Shown: positions 33,019-42,058 of the stretch, in pieces | Numbering within the stretch: position 1 is the stretch's first letter | How the letters are laid out: each line of letters begins with the position of its first letter | Origin: Comamonadaceae bacterium OTU4NAUVB1 | GTDB taxonomy: Bacteria; Pseudomonadota; Gammaproteobacteria; Burkholderiales; Burkholderiaceae_C | Assembly: GCA_024372625.1 (NCBI GenBank) | Contig: CP099604.1 | Location: 124,001 to 188,000 of the forward strand | DNA: 64,000 nt | Direction of reading: 5' to 3' | Notes under the pieces: model-generated | What the model was told of the DNA's origin: nothing | What the model saw: only the letters and a program-made list of their open reading frames with translations | Databases searched by the model: none | Program-made: the position numbers and the translations under genes

Positions 33019-33972
33019 ATGCCCTCCCACGATCCCGATCGCTTCCGCGGCGTCCATGCCGCCACCGTGTGCCCCTTGCGCGAGGACGGCGCCATCGACG
33101 AGGACGCGCTGGCCGCGCACCTGTCTCGCGTCGCGCGCACCGACGGCATCGCCGGCCTGCTGATCAACGGCCACGCCGGCGAGAACTTCATGTTCGGGCG
33201 CGCCGACAAGCGCCGCGTCGTCGAGATCGCGCGCGCCGCCTGTCCGGCCTGCACGCTGCTGGTGTGCGGCATCAACGCCGAGGACAGCCTGGAGGCGCAG
33301 CGCCACGTCGACGACGCCGAGGCCGCCGGCGCCGACGCGGTGCTGGTCTTCCCGCCGTTCTCCTGGGCGCTGTCGCAGGACGCGGAGGTGGCCGTGCGCC
33401 ACCACGCGATCGCCACCGCGAACGGCACGCTGCCGGTGTTCCTCTACCAGGCCGGCGTGCGGGCCGGCGCGCTCGGCTACGCGGCCGAAGTGCTGGCGCG
33501 GCTGGTGCGGCTGCCGCGCGTGGTCGGCGTCAAGGAGGGCAGCTGGGAGAGCGCCGCCTACGAGGCCAACCTGCGCCTGGTGAACCGCGTGGCGCCGGAG
33601 GTGCTGGTGATGGCCTCGGGCGACGAGCACCTGATGACCTGCTTCGCGGTCGGCACGACCGGCACGCTGGTCAGCCTGGCCTGCGTCGCGCCGGAACTGG
33701 TGGTGGGGCTCTACCGCGCGATGCAGGCGAACGATCTGCCGGCCGCGCGCGCCTTGAACGAGCGCATCTACCCCCTGGCGAAGGCGATCTACGGCACCGC
33801 CCCCGGCGGCCACGCCAACGCGCGCCTGAAGACCTGCCTGAAGCTGCTCGGTCACATCCCGAGCGATGCGATGCGCCCGCCGATGGGACCGCTGGCGGCC
33901 GACGAGGTCGCGATGCTGGCGCACGCCCTGGCCGCCGCCGGCCTGCCGACGGTCGAGGGCGTCGCCGCATGA
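33019..33972 (+). CDS. DapA/NAL-fold lyase, NGHAGE subfamily (copy 1)
   Basis: 317 residues, (beta/alpha)8 class I aldolase family of dihydrodipicolinate synthase. Schiff-base Lys172 in GVKEGS and Tyr143 in FLYQAG are present. The usual GTTGE proton-relay motif is replaced by N50-GHAGE, so it is not an authentic DapA. It probably cleaves or dehydrates a 2-keto acid, releasing pyruvate or similar. Its stop overlaps the hydantoinase start by 4 bases. A paralog with the same NGHAGE motif lies at 44809. Confidence 0.85.
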   Translation: MPSHDPDRFRGVHAATVCPLREDGAIDEDALAAHLSRVARTDGIAGLLINGHAGENFMFGRADKRRVVEIARAACPACTLLVCGINAEDSLEAQRHVDDAEAAGADAVLVFPPFSWALSQDAEVAVRHHAIATANGTLPVFLYQAGVRAGALGYAAEVLARLVRLPRVVGVKEGSWESAAYEANLRLVNRVAPEVLVMASGDEHLMTCFAVGTTGTLVSLACVAPELVVGLYRAMQANDLPAARALNERIYPLAKAIYGTAPGGHANARLKTCLKLLGHIPSDAMRPPMGPLAADEVAMLAHALAAAGLPTVEGVAA

Positions 33973-35387
33973 CCGCCCCCCGCACCCTGATCCGCAACGG
34001 CCGCGTCGTGACGGCCGTGGACGACTACCACGCCGACGTGCTGCTGGAGGACGGCCGGATCGCGACGATCGGGCGTCGGCTCGACGCCGGCCCCGACACG
34101 CGCGTCGTCGATGCGACCGGCCTGCTGGTGCTGCCCGGCGGCGTCGATTGCCACACCCACCTGGACAACACGTTCGGCGACTCCACCACCTGCGACGACT
34201 ACGAGTCGGGCACGCGCGCGGCGGCCTTCGGCGGCACCACGACCATCATCGACTTCGCCTTCCAGGGCAGGCACGAAGGCCCGCTCGACGCCATCGCGCG
34301 CACGCAGGCGCGCGCGGCGATCGGCGCGGGCATCGACTACGGCTTCCACGTCATCCTCACGCACGTCGACGACGCCGTGCTGGGCGACATGAAGCACGCG
34401 ATCCGCCACGAGGGCGTGAGCAGCTTCAAGATGTTCATGGCCTACCCCGGCAGCGTGATGGTCGACGACGCCGCCATCTTCCAGGCCATGCGCCTGGTGG
34501 GCGAGCACGGCGGCATGGTCGCGCTGCACGCGGAGAACGGCAACGTCATCGAGCTGCTGATCCGCGAGGCGCTGGCCAAGGGCCACACCTCGCCGCGCCA
34601 CCACGCGCTCACGCGCCCGGCCATCCTGGAGGGCGAGGCCACGCACCGGGGCATCAAGCTGGCGGAGCTGGCCAACGCGCCGGTGTATTTCGTTCACCTG
34701 TCGGCGCGCGAGGCGCTCAAGCACGTGGTGGAGGCGCGCGACGCCGGCATCCCGGTGTTCGCCGAGACCTGCCCGCACTACCTGTTCTTCGACGATTCGG
34801 TCTACGACAGCGACGACTTCTCGGTGGCCAAGCACGTGATGACGCCGCCGCTGCGCGACAAGCGCTCGCAGGACGCGCTGTGGACCGCGCTGAAGACCGA
34901 CGACCTGCAGATCGTCTCGACCGACCACTGCCCGTTCTGCATGAAGGAGGGCCACATGGGGCGCGTGCACCAGAAGGAGCATGGCCGCCACGACTTCTCC
35001 AAGATCCCCAACGGCGCGCCCGGCATCGAGACGCGCATGACGGTGATCTACGACGGCGGCGTGCGCACCAAGCGCATCTCGCTCAACCGCTTCGTCGAAC
35101 TGACCGCCACGGCGCCGGCCAAGCTCTTCGGCCTGTTCCCGAAGAAGGGGACCATCGCGGTGGGCAGCGACGCCGACCTCGTGCTGTTCGACCCCGACGG
35201 CGCGCAGACGATCTCGGCCCACACGCACCACAGCAACGTCGACTACAGCCTGTTCGAAGGCAAGCATGTGCACGGCGTGGTGAAGAAGGTGTTCTCGCGC
35301 GGCGAGCTCATCGTCGACGGCGAGCAGTGGCTGGGCCGGCCGGGGCGCGGCCAATTCCAGGTGCGCGGTGAAGTCGGGGGCTACTGA
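33969..35387 (+). CDS. Hydantoinase/dihydropyrimidinase (copy 1)
   Basis: 472 residues, cyclic amidohydrolase. Metal site: HxH in VDCHTHLDN, carbamylated Lys154 in SSFKMFMAY, His in ALHAENGN and VHLSARE, Asp in STDHCPF. Expected reaction is hydrolytic opening of a hydantoin or dihydropyrimidine ring to an N-carbamoyl amino acid. No N-carbamoylase is encoded in the window. It lies between a DapA-like and an HpcH-like lyase gene in one operon, unlike pyrimidine-degradation loci, so the substrate is probably a different cyclic ureide or imide. Confidence 0.92.
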   Translation: MTAPRTLIRNGRVVTAVDDYHADVLLEDGRIATIGRRLDAGPDTRVVDATGLLVLPGGVDCHTHLDNTFGDSTTCDDYESGTRAAAFGGTTTIIDFAFQGRHEGPLDAIARTQARAAIGAGIDYGFHVILTHVDDAVLGDMKHAIRHEGVSSFKMFMAYPGSVMVDDAAIFQAMRLVGEHGGMVALHAENGNVIELLIREALAKGHTSPRHHALTRPAILEGEATHRGIKLAELANAPVYFVHLSAREALKHVVEARDAGIPVFAETCPHYLFFDDSVYDSDDFSVAKHVMTPPLRDKRSQDALWTALKTDDLQIVSTDHCPFCMKEGHMGRVHQKEHGRHDFSKIPNGAPGIETRMTVIYDGGVRTKRISLNRFVELTATAPAKLFGLFPKKGTIAVGSDADLVLFDPDGAQTISAHTHHSNVDYSLFEGKHVHGVVKKVFSRGELIVDGEQWLGRPGRGQFQVRGEVGGY

Positions 35388-35389
35388 CC

Positions 35390-36166
35390 ATGAGGGTTCG
35401 ACCGAACGTGGCGCGCCGCCGACTGGAAGCCGGCGAGACCGTGCTGGGCATGGGCGTGCAGCAGGTCACGGGCTCGGCCGTGGCGGGCCTGGCGCTGCGC
35501 TGCGGCTTCGACTTTCTCTTCATCGACATCGAGCATTCGCCGGTCGACGCGGCGGCGGCAGCCAACATCGCCGCGGCCGCGTTGCCGCTGGGCATCGCAC
35601 CGCTGGTGCGCGTGCCGGGCAAGAACTCGCCCGACATCTCGCGCCTGCTCGACGGCGGCGCGCAGGGCATCGTGGTGCCGCACGTCGACGATGCGGACGA
35701 GGCGGCGGCCGCGGTGCGCGCCTGCAAGTACCCGCCCTTGGGCATGCGCTCCTTCTTCGGGCTGCAGCCGCATTTCGACTACGCGCGGCATCCGGCGCCG
35801 CAGGCCATGGCGGCAGCGAACGACGAGCTGCTCTGCATCGTGATGCTCGAATCGCCGCGCGCCATCGCCAATGCCGACAGCATCGCGGCGGTGCCGGGTG
35901 TGGATGTGCTGCTGATCGGCAGCAACGACCTCTCGCTCGAACTCGGCATCCCGGGTCAGCTGCAGGACCCGGCGGTCGAGTCGGCTTTCGCGGCCGTCAT
36001 CGCGGCCTGCGAGGCGCACGGCAAGCACGCGGGGCTGGCCGGCATCGTCGACCCAGCGCTGCTACGCCGTCACATCGAAGCCGGCGTGCGCTTCGTGCTG
36101 ACCAGCAACGACATCGACCTGCTGCTGGCCGCCGGCGAGGCACGGGTGGCGGCGCTGCGCGGCTGA
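35390..36166 (+). CDS. HpcH/HpaI family class II aldolase
   Basis: 258 residues. Family hallmarks: FDFLFIDIEHSPVD (metal/phosphate region), RVPGKNSPDISRLLDGGAQGIVVPHVDD, KYPPLGMRSFF and VDVLLIGSNDLSLELGIPG. Metal-dependent members cleave 4-hydroxy-2-oxo acids to pyruvate plus an aldehyde. Two bases separate it from the hydantoinase stop; it probably finishes the carbon-chain breakdown. Confidence 0.9.
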   Translation: MRVRPNVARRRLEAGETVLGMGVQQVTGSAVAGLALRCGFDFLFIDIEHSPVDAAAAANIAAAALPLGIAPLVRVPGKNSPDISRLLDGGAQGIVVPHVDDADEAAAAVRACKYPPLGMRSFFGLQPHFDYARHPAPQAMAAANDELLCIVMLESPRAIANADSIAAVPGVDVLLIGSNDLSLELGIPGQLQDPAVESAFAAVIAACEAHGKHAGLAGIVDPALLRRHIEAGVRFVLTSNDIDLLLAAGEARVAALRG

Positions 36167-36197
36167 GGACCGGGCGCGGTCCCCGGCCGTCGGTGCC

Positions 36198-37043
36198 TCA
36201 GACCGGCCCGGTGCCGCGAATTGCGATGACCTTCTCCGGCAGCTTGGTCATGCCGTACTGGTCGAGGATGCGGTCGTAGGTGCCGTCCTTGATCATGTCG
36301 TTGAAGGCCTTCACGACCGCATCGGCGACCGGCTTGGAGCGGAAGCTCATCATCGTCGGCGATGCGCCCTGGGCCGGCAGCAGCATCATGGCCTGGCCGG
36401 CCTTCACGAAGGCACCGCCTGCGTAATTGGGGAAGGCAGCGATGTCGAACTGACCGGCGCGCAGGCCGGCCATCACTTCGCTGGCCGTCGGGAAGGACAG
36501 GATCTTCAGCGACTTGCGACCCTTGGCGACGTTGTCCTTCTCGCGTTCCTTCAGCCAGCGCTCCTGGTAGGAGTCGGCCTCCACGCCGATGCTCAGGTCG
36601 GTCAACGCATCGGGCGAAGCCACGGTGCGCTTGCTGCCCGGCATGGCCACGATGTCGATCGCGGCCATGGCATAGGGGATGGTCCACATCACCTTGGAGC
36701 GCTCTTCGGTGAAGAACATGCCGGTATTGATGCCGTCGAAGCGCGCGGCCTTCAGCGCGGGGATCATGGCCGGGAAGTCCATGCGCAACGTCTCCGCCTT
36801 CAGGCACAGGCGCTTGCCGAGTTCGGCCGCGAGTTCGAGGTTCATGCCCTTGAGCTCGCCGCTGGCGTCGACGAACTGTAGCGGCGGCAGGGTCGGATTG
36901 GTCGACAGCATGATCCGGCCCTCGGCGACGAGCTCGCCCTTCGGCACGGCCGGGGTGCAGGTCTGCGCGGACGCGACCGTGGCGGACAGCGAGCCGGCGA
37001 GGGCCGCCGTGGCGAGCGCGATGCGCAGGAAGACGAAGGTCAT
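36198..37043 (-). CDS. ABC transporter receptor, family 3 (amino-acid type), orphan
   Basis: 281 residues with a cleavable signal (IALATAALAGSLSATVASAQ). TNPTLPPLQFVDASGELKGMNLELAAELGKR and NTGMFFTEERSKVMW are shared, nearly word for word, with the receptor at 39084, so the two are paralogs. No permease or ATPase gene is adjacent. It is convergent with the hydantoinase operon and divergent from the LysR gene at 37300. It likely delivers a second ligand to the permease at 38322. Confidence 0.9.
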   Translation of the reverse strand: MTFVFLRIALATAALAGSLSATVASAQTCTPAVPKGELVAEGRIMLSTNPTLPPLQFVDASGELKGMNLELAAELGKRLCLKAETLRMDFPAMIPALKAARFDGINTGMFFTEERSKVMWTIPYAMAAIDIVAMPGSKRTVASPDALTDLSIGVEADSYQERWLKEREKDNVAKGRKSLKILSFPTASEVMAGLRAGQFDIAAFPNYAGGAFVKAGQAMMLLPAQGASPTMMSFRSKPVADAVVKAFNDMIKDGTYDRILDQYGMTKLPEKVIAIRGTGPV

Positions 37044-37191
37044 TGGAGATTCCCGAGAGTGGTGGAGGACCGCGCGGGGCGGGGTCCGGGGGCTCGCGCG
37101 GCGGGCGCGACGCGCCCGACGGCGAGGACCGAAAAGAAGAATAGCGAGCGTGGTGCGGGCCACTCAATTCAGTTGGGGGGCGGGACTATAG

Positions 37192-37241
37192 GTGGTCGAT
37201 ATACGTCGCGATGGTGCATGCGATGCACCCGTTTCGACCAC
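37192..37241. promoter_or_regulatory. Nested inverted repeats upstream of the LysR gene
   Basis: Outer arms GTGGTCGA (37192-37199) and TCGACCAC (37234-37241) enclose an inner perfect palindrome GGTGCAT-GCG-ATGCACC (37213-37229), which contains a T-N11-A LysR-type site. It lies 59-108 bases before the LysR ATG, between it and the divergent receptor gene, so it is the likely autoregulatory and activation site. Confidence 0.65.
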
Positions 37242-37299
37242 GTGCCGCGGCCGCTATCATGAAGAATCGAAACGCCTTCCCGGGCCCGAATCGACCCCG

Positions 37300-38274
37300 A
37301 TGTCCGACCCGCAATTCCGCTCCCTGATCAACCTGCGCCAGCTCGAAGTCCTGCGCGCCGTGATGCGCTGCCGCACCACCATCGGCGCGGCCGAGGAGCT
37401 GGGCATGTCCCAGCCCGCCGTGAGCAACGCCATCAAGCTCGCCGAGACCAAGCTCGGCATCGCCCTGTTCGACCGCGTGAGCAACCGCCTGGTGCCCACG
37501 GCCGACGCGCGCATCCTGATGGCCGACGCCGAGCCGCTGTTCGTGGTGCACGAGGCGGTGCAGCGCAAGGCCTGGGACCTGCGCACCGGCCGCGCCGGCG
37601 TGCTGCGCATCCACGCGACGGCCGAGCTGTCCCAGCACCTCGTGCCGCCGGTGCTCGCGCTGTTCATGGCCGAGCACCCGGACGTGCAGGTGACCATCGA
37701 GTCGGTGCGCATGGACGCCCTGCTCGAGGGCGTGGAGAGCGGCAGCGCCGACATCGGCATCGCCATGAAGCCGCCGGCGCGGCCCAGCCTGGTGCGCGAG
37801 GTGCTGATCGAGGCCGAGATGATGTGCATCACGCCCGGGGGCGATGCGCTCGGTCCGCTGCCGGTGCTCACGCCGTTCGACCTGCGCGGTCGCCGCCTGG
37901 TCGGACCGGGTCCGGCGAGCCCGCTGGGGGCGATGATCGCGCAGGCCTTCGAGCGCTCCTCCGACCACTACCACCCCGACATCGAGGCGCGCTTCGCCAA
38001 CATCGTGAGTCCGCTGGTGGCGCGCGGCCTGGGGATCGGCTTCGTCGACGAGATGACGGCGCGCCAGGTGCTGTCCCCGGCGTTCGAGGTGCACCGGTTC
38101 CGTCCGCGCGTGGCGATCCCGGTGTGCGCCCTGTTCGTGCGCGACAAGCCGCGCGCTCGGCTCGCGCAGGTCTTCGCGCAGCGGGCGCTGCGCTACATGC
38201 AGGCGCAGATCGGACGGCGCGGCGGCGGCGAGGGCGAAGGCAACGGCGGGGACGACGACCCGCGCGGCGCCTAG
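37300..38274 (+). CDS. LysR family transcriptional regulator
   Basis: 324 residues. Winged helix: LRQLEVLRAVMRCRTTIGAAEELGMSQPAVSNAIKL. The effector domain starts near residue 100, and the C-terminus has a Gly/Glu/Asp-rich tail of about 20 residues. Likely activates the receptor gene at 36198 and perhaps the surrounding operons. The AATCGACCCCG before the ATG is a poor ribosome site. Confidence 0.92.
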   Translation: MSDPQFRSLINLRQLEVLRAVMRCRTTIGAAEELGMSQPAVSNAIKLAETKLGIALFDRVSNRLVPTADARILMADAEPLFVVHEAVQRKAWDLRTGRAGVLRIHATAELSQHLVPPVLALFMAEHPDVQVTIESVRMDALLEGVESGSADIGIAMKPPARPSLVREVLIEAEMMCITPGGDALGPLPVLTPFDLRGRRLVGPGPASPLGAMIAQAFERSSDHYHPDIEARFANIVSPLVARGLGIGFVDEMTARQVLSPAFEVHRFRPRVAIPVCALFVRDKPRARLAQVFAQRALRYMQAQIGRRGGGEGEGNGGDDDPRGA

Positions 38275-38321
38275 CACCGGAGCCGCGCGCGCCGGCTTCC
38301 GCCCTCGGCGGCGGGCCCGCC

Positions 38322-39029
38322 TCAGGCCGCGACGGGCACGCCGGCCGTCGGCGCCTGCTTCTGCATCGGCGCGTAGCCCTTGCCGTAGTGCCGTTCGAGC
38401 CGGCGCTGCACCACGTCCCACAGCGAGGTCAGCACCAGGTAGAAGACGGCGGCCACGCAGTACAGCTCCAGCACCTCGAACTTCGCCTGCATCAGCACCT
38501 GGCTGCGGCGCATGAGCTCCTCCATCGAGATGACGGAGGCCAGCGAGGTGGCCTTGAGCAGGCCGTTGACCGAGTTGCCCAGCGGCGGAATGATGATCCG
38601 GATGACCTGGGGCAGCGTCACCAGGCGCAGGGTCGCGAACTTCGACAGGCTGAGCGCCTTGGCGGCCTCGATCTGGCCCTTGGCCACGGCCGAGAAGCCC
38701 GCGCGGATGGTCTCCGAGAGGTAGGCCGCCTCGTTCAGGCTCAGCGCCAGGACGGCCGAGCTGAGCACGTCGAAGCGCACGCCCAGTTGCGGCAGCCCGG
38801 TGTAGATGATCACGATCTGCACCAGCAGCGGCGTGCCGCGGAAGACCCAGATGTAGAACTTGGCGGGCGCGCGCAGCCACCGGTTGGTGGACATGCTCGC
38901 CAGCGCGAGCGGCAGCGCCAGCGCCAGGCCGATGAGGATGGTGGCGATCGTCAGCCCGATCGTGATGCCCACCCCGCCCAGCAGGTACGGGTTGATCAGG
39001 TAGGACAGGAAGGCGTCGACGTTGAACAC
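38322..39029 (-). CDS. Amino-acid-type ABC transporter permease
   Basis: 235 residues, GTG start. HisM/GlnP family: five or so hydrophobic helices and the EAA loop SAVAKGQIEAAKALSLSKFATLRLVTLPQ. Only one permease is encoded with receptor 39084, so it probably works as a homodimer. The ATPase partner is most likely encoded at 46712, across the LacI operators. Last gene of the minus-strand half of module C. Confidence 0.9.
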   Translation of the reverse strand: MFNVDAFLSYLINPYLLGGVGITIGLTIATILIGLALALPLALASMSTNRWLRAPAKFYIWVFRGTPLLVQIVIIYTGLPQLGVRFDVLSSAVLALSLNEAAYLSETIRAGFSAVAKGQIEAAKALSLSKFATLRLVTLPQVIRIIIPPLGNSVNGLLKATSLASVISMEELMRRSQVLMQAKFEVLELYCVAAVFYLVLTSLWDVVQRRLERHYGKGYAPMQKQAPTAGVPVAA

Positions 39030-39083
39030 GGCCGGGGTTTCCTTGGGGCTTGCTTGCTGCGGCTCGGAAAACGACGGCGCCGC

Positions 39084-39923
39084 TTACTTCGGCGCCGGGC
39101 CGGGGCCGCGGATGGCGAAGTTCGTGTCCTTCAGGCGCGTCATCTTGAAGCGGTCGAACAGCTTGTCGTAGGTGCCGTCGGCCTTGAGTTCGTTGAGCGC
39201 GGCGGCGGCGGCGGTGGCCGTCGCCTTGTCGCGGTAGGTCACGGTGATGTCGGTGCCGTTGATGCCGTTGACCCACACCTTGGCGATGCCGCGCTCGGCG
39301 AAGTTGGCCGCCGTCTCGTCGATGTTGACACCGGCCTCGAGCTGGCCGGCGCGCAGCGCGGCCATGGTCTCCGAGGCCGTGGTGAAGGTGCGGAAGTCGA
39401 TCGTCTTCAGGCCCCGCGCGACCATGTCGGCGTTGTACTCGCGCGACTTGCGCTCCTGGTAGGTGCCCGTCTCGATGCCCACCACGTGGCCGGCGAGGTC
39501 GTCGAACTTCGTGATCTTCAGCGCGCTGGTGGGCAGCGTGTAGATGCTCATGGCCTGCTGGGCGTAGGGGATCATGAACATCAGCTTCGACCGCTCCTCG
39601 GTCCAGAACATGCCGGTGTTGATCATGTCGAAGCGCCCGGCCTGCAGCGCCGGGATCATGGGCGGCATGTCCATGCGCACGAAGACCGGTTCGAGGCACA
39701 GCTTGCGCGCGATGGCCTTGCCGAGCTCGACGTTCAGGCCCTGCAGCTCGCCCTTGTCGTCGACGAACTGCTGCGGCGGCAGGGTCGGGTTGATCGACAT
39801 CTGCAGCTTGCCGGCGGCCACCAGGTGGTCGGCGCCGACCTTGGGCGCGCAGGCCTGGGCCAGGGCGGCGGACGACAGCGCGGTGCCCAGGAGGACGGCG
39901 AGCATCGAGGGGAGGAATTGCAT
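39084..39923 (-). CDS. ABC transporter receptor, family 3 (amino-acid type)
   Basis: 279 residues with signal peptide (MLAVLLGTALSSAALAQA) and a strong GGAGG site before the ATG. Paralogous to the receptor at 36198: INPTLPPQQFVDDKGELQGLNVELGKAI and NTGMFWTEERSKLMF. Located 54 bases before the permease gene, it is that permease's cognate receptor. Ligand unknown; likely a ureido or dicarboxylic acid given the neighbours. Confidence 0.9.
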   Translation of the reverse strand: MQFLPSMLAVLLGTALSSAALAQACAPKVGADHLVAAGKLQMSINPTLPPQQFVDDKGELQGLNVELGKAIARKLCLEPVFVRMDMPPMIPALQAGRFDMINTGMFWTEERSKLMFMIPYAQQAMSIYTLPTSALKITKFDDLAGHVVGIETGTYQERKSREYNADMVARGLKTIDFRTFTTASETMAALRAGQLEAGVNIDETAANFAERGIAKVWVNGINGTDITVTYRDKATATAAAAALNELKADGTYDKLFDRFKMTRLKDTNFAIRGPGPAPK

Positions 39924-39988
39924 GGCGGGCTTTCGTGGAGACGGGGTTGGAGGGAAGGGACGGGCGGCGACGGCCGAGGGCGCGGCCT

Positions 39989-40459
39989 TCAGGCCGCCGC
40001 GTCGCCGCGGCAGGCCAGCAGGGCGCTGTGGCGGGCCTCGATCACGCATTCGTCGCGCTGGTTGAGCAGCCGCAGCGCCTCGGTCACGATGCCGCGCCCG
40101 GGGCGCGACGACGCGCGCTTGCCGGTGAACTCGAAGCGCACGCGCACGGTGTCGCCGGCGATCACCGGTCGCAAGAACCGTACCCCGTCCCAGCCGAGCG
40201 AGGCGATCGAGCTGTGGCGGTAGAGCCCCAGCTCGGTCTTCAGGCCCTCCATCAGCGCCAGGCCGTAGAGGCCGTGCGCGATGACGCCGTCGAAGCCGCG
40301 CGCGCGGGCGTAGCCGGCGTCCTGGTGCAGCGGGTGGTGGTCGCGGGTGAGGTCGCAGAAGCGCGCGATGTCCTCGGCCGTGACGGCGTGCGCGGCGCTG
40401 GTGAAGGCCGCGCCGACGACGACGTCGTCGAAGTGGAGGTCGGGCCGGTCGTCCGTCAT
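39989..40459 (-). CDS. MaoC-like hotdog-fold dehydratase (module C)
   Basis: 156 residues. HAVTAEDIARFCDLTRDHHPLHQDAGYARARGF contains the intact D-x4-H catalytic pair (DHHPLH), and GVIAHGLYGLALMEG follows. It is a canonical (R)-specific enoyl-CoA hydratase candidate. Start overlaps the CoA-transferase stop by 4 bases. Confidence 0.88.
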   Translation of the reverse strand: MTDDRPDLHFDDVVVGAAFTSAAHAVTAEDIARFCDLTRDHHPLHQDAGYARARGFDGVIAHGLYGLALMEGLKTELGLYRHSSIASLGWDGVRFLRPVIAGDTVRVRFEFTGKRASSRPGRGIVTEALRLLNQRDECVIEARHSALLACRGDAAA

Positions 40460-42045
40460 GCCCCGGGCACCTCCAGGTGGCGCGGGGCCTGCGCCACGAA
40501 GGCGTCGCGCAGGCCCATGGGGCCGGGGCGGAAGATGCGAGCGTCCATCGTCCTCAGGGCATCGCTCACGCGGACCTCGAAGCCGATGCGATCGAGCACG
40601 TCCTCCCGCAGCCGCACGCCCGGCGCGATCTCGGTGAGCACCAGGCCGTCGGCCTCCATCTCCAGGACGGCGCGGTCGGTGACGAAGGTCACGCGCTGGC
40701 CGCGCGTGCGCGCCAAGTGGCCGGAGAAGCTGACCTGGTCGACCTCGGGCACGAACTTCATGAAGCGCCCGTCGCGCCGGATCGCCAGGCCGCCCTCGGC
40801 CACGCCGATGTCGAAGTCGCCGCCGGTCAGCGAGCCGCTGAAGACCAGGCGCCGGGTGTTCTGCGTGATGTTGATGAAGCCGCCGGCGCCGTCGTAGCGC
40901 TGGCCGAAGCGCGTCACGTTGACGTTGCCGTGGCGGTCGACCTGGGCGAAGGACAGGAACGCGCACGACAGGCCGCCGCCGTCGTAGAAGTCGAACTGGT
41001 AGGACTGGTCGAGGATCACGCGCGGGTTGACCGCCGTGCCGAACTCGCGCGCGTGGCCGGGCACGCCGCCCACCACGCCGGATTCGACCGTCAGCGTGAT
41101 CATCCCGTCGATGCCTTCCTCGGCCGCGACGTTGGGGATCATGGCCGAGAGGCCGACGCCCAGGTTGACGACGTCGCGCGGGCGCAGCTCGAAGGCGGCG
41201 CGGCGCGCGACCACGCGACGGGCGTCGAGCGGGTCGGGCGCGATGCTGGAGCCCGGCACGGTGGTCTCGCCGCAGCGCGCCGGGTCGAACCGGGTCGCGT
41301 AGGTCTGCATCTGGTCGGGCTGCACCACGAAATGGTCGATCAGGAAGCCCGGGATCTTCACCATGTGCGGGTGCAGCGAACCGCGCCGCACGACGCGCTT
41401 GACCTGGCAGATGACGGTGCCGCCGGCGTTGTGCACGGCCTGCGCCATCGACAGGTCCTCGCGCGCGGTGGCCTCGTGCTCCATGCTGACGTAGCCGTCC
41501 TCGTCGGCCGAGGTGCCCCGGATCAGCGCGACCGAGGGCACGCCCGGCGCGCGATAGAACAGGTAGTCCTTGCCGCCGATGGGCACCACCTCCACCAGCG
41601 CCTCGGTGGTGCGCGCGTTCATGCGCCCGCCTTCCTGGCGCGGGTCCATGTAGGTCTCCAGCCCCACGTGCGTCAGCACGCCCGGCTGGCGCCCGGCCAT
41701 GGCGCGGCACAGGTGCGTCATGACGCCCTGGGGGAAGTTGTAGGCCTCCAGGTCCTGCGCCAGCACCAGCTTCATGAAGGGCAGCTGCATGCCGAAGTTG
41801 CCGCCGATCACGCGCCGCACCAGGCCCTTGTGCGCGAAGCGGCACAGGCCCTTCTCGGTCAGGGCGCCCACGCCGGTGATGTGGAAGAGCGTGAGGTCGT
41901 GCGGTCCGCGCCCGGCCAGGAAGCGGCGCTCGACGGCCTCGAACACCGCCTCGGGCACGCCCGAGCCGCCGTTGCCGCCGGCCAGCACCATGTCGCCGTC
42001 CTTGAGCAGGGCGGCGGCCGCGTCGGGGGTGATGCAGTCGATCAT
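40456..42045 (-). CDS. Family I CoA-transferase (propionate/acetoacetate type, fused alpha-beta)
   Basis: 529 residues containing both halves. N-half ends near residue 260; the C-half starts RVVARRAAFELRPRDVVNLGVGLSAMIPN and carries the catalytic Glu in LTVESGVVGGVP. It would move CoA from acetyl- or succinyl-CoA to the carboxylic acid entering the pathway. In the other module this step is encoded by an unrelated CaiB-type gene. Confidence 0.9.
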   Translation of the reverse strand: MIDCITPDAAAALLKDGDMVLAGGNGGSGVPEAVFEAVERRFLAGRGPHDLTLFHITGVGALTEKGLCRFAHKGLVRRVIGGNFGMQLPFMKLVLAQDLEAYNFPQGVMTHLCRAMAGRQPGVLTHVGLETYMDPRQEGGRMNARTTEALVEVVPIGGKDYLFYRAPGVPSVALIRGTSADEDGYVSMEHEATAREDLSMAQAVHNAGGTVICQVKRVVRRGSLHPHMVKIPGFLIDHFVVQPDQMQTYATRFDPARCGETTVPGSSIAPDPLDARRVVARRAAFELRPRDVVNLGVGLSAMIPNVAAEEGIDGMITLTVESGVVGGVPGHAREFGTAVNPRVILDQSYQFDFYDGGGLSCAFLSFAQVDRHGNVNVTRFGQRYDGAGGFINITQNTRRLVFSGSLTGGDFDIGVAEGGLAIRRDGRFMKFVPEVDQVSFSGHLARTRGQRVTFVTDRAVLEMEADGLVLTEIAPGVRLREDVLDRIGFEVRVSDALRTMDARIFRPGPMGLRDAFVAQAPRHLEVPGA

Positions 42046-42058
42046 GGCGGTGTCCTGC

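Noticed and set aside
33019..33972. Dihydrodipicolinate synthase for lysine synthesis (dapA)
   Set aside because: The GTTGE motif is replaced and the gene is embedded in a catabolic operon.
37186..39699. An 837-codon minus-strand frame
   Set aside because: It is off-frame or antisense to the receptor, permease and LysR genes, which are all well supported.
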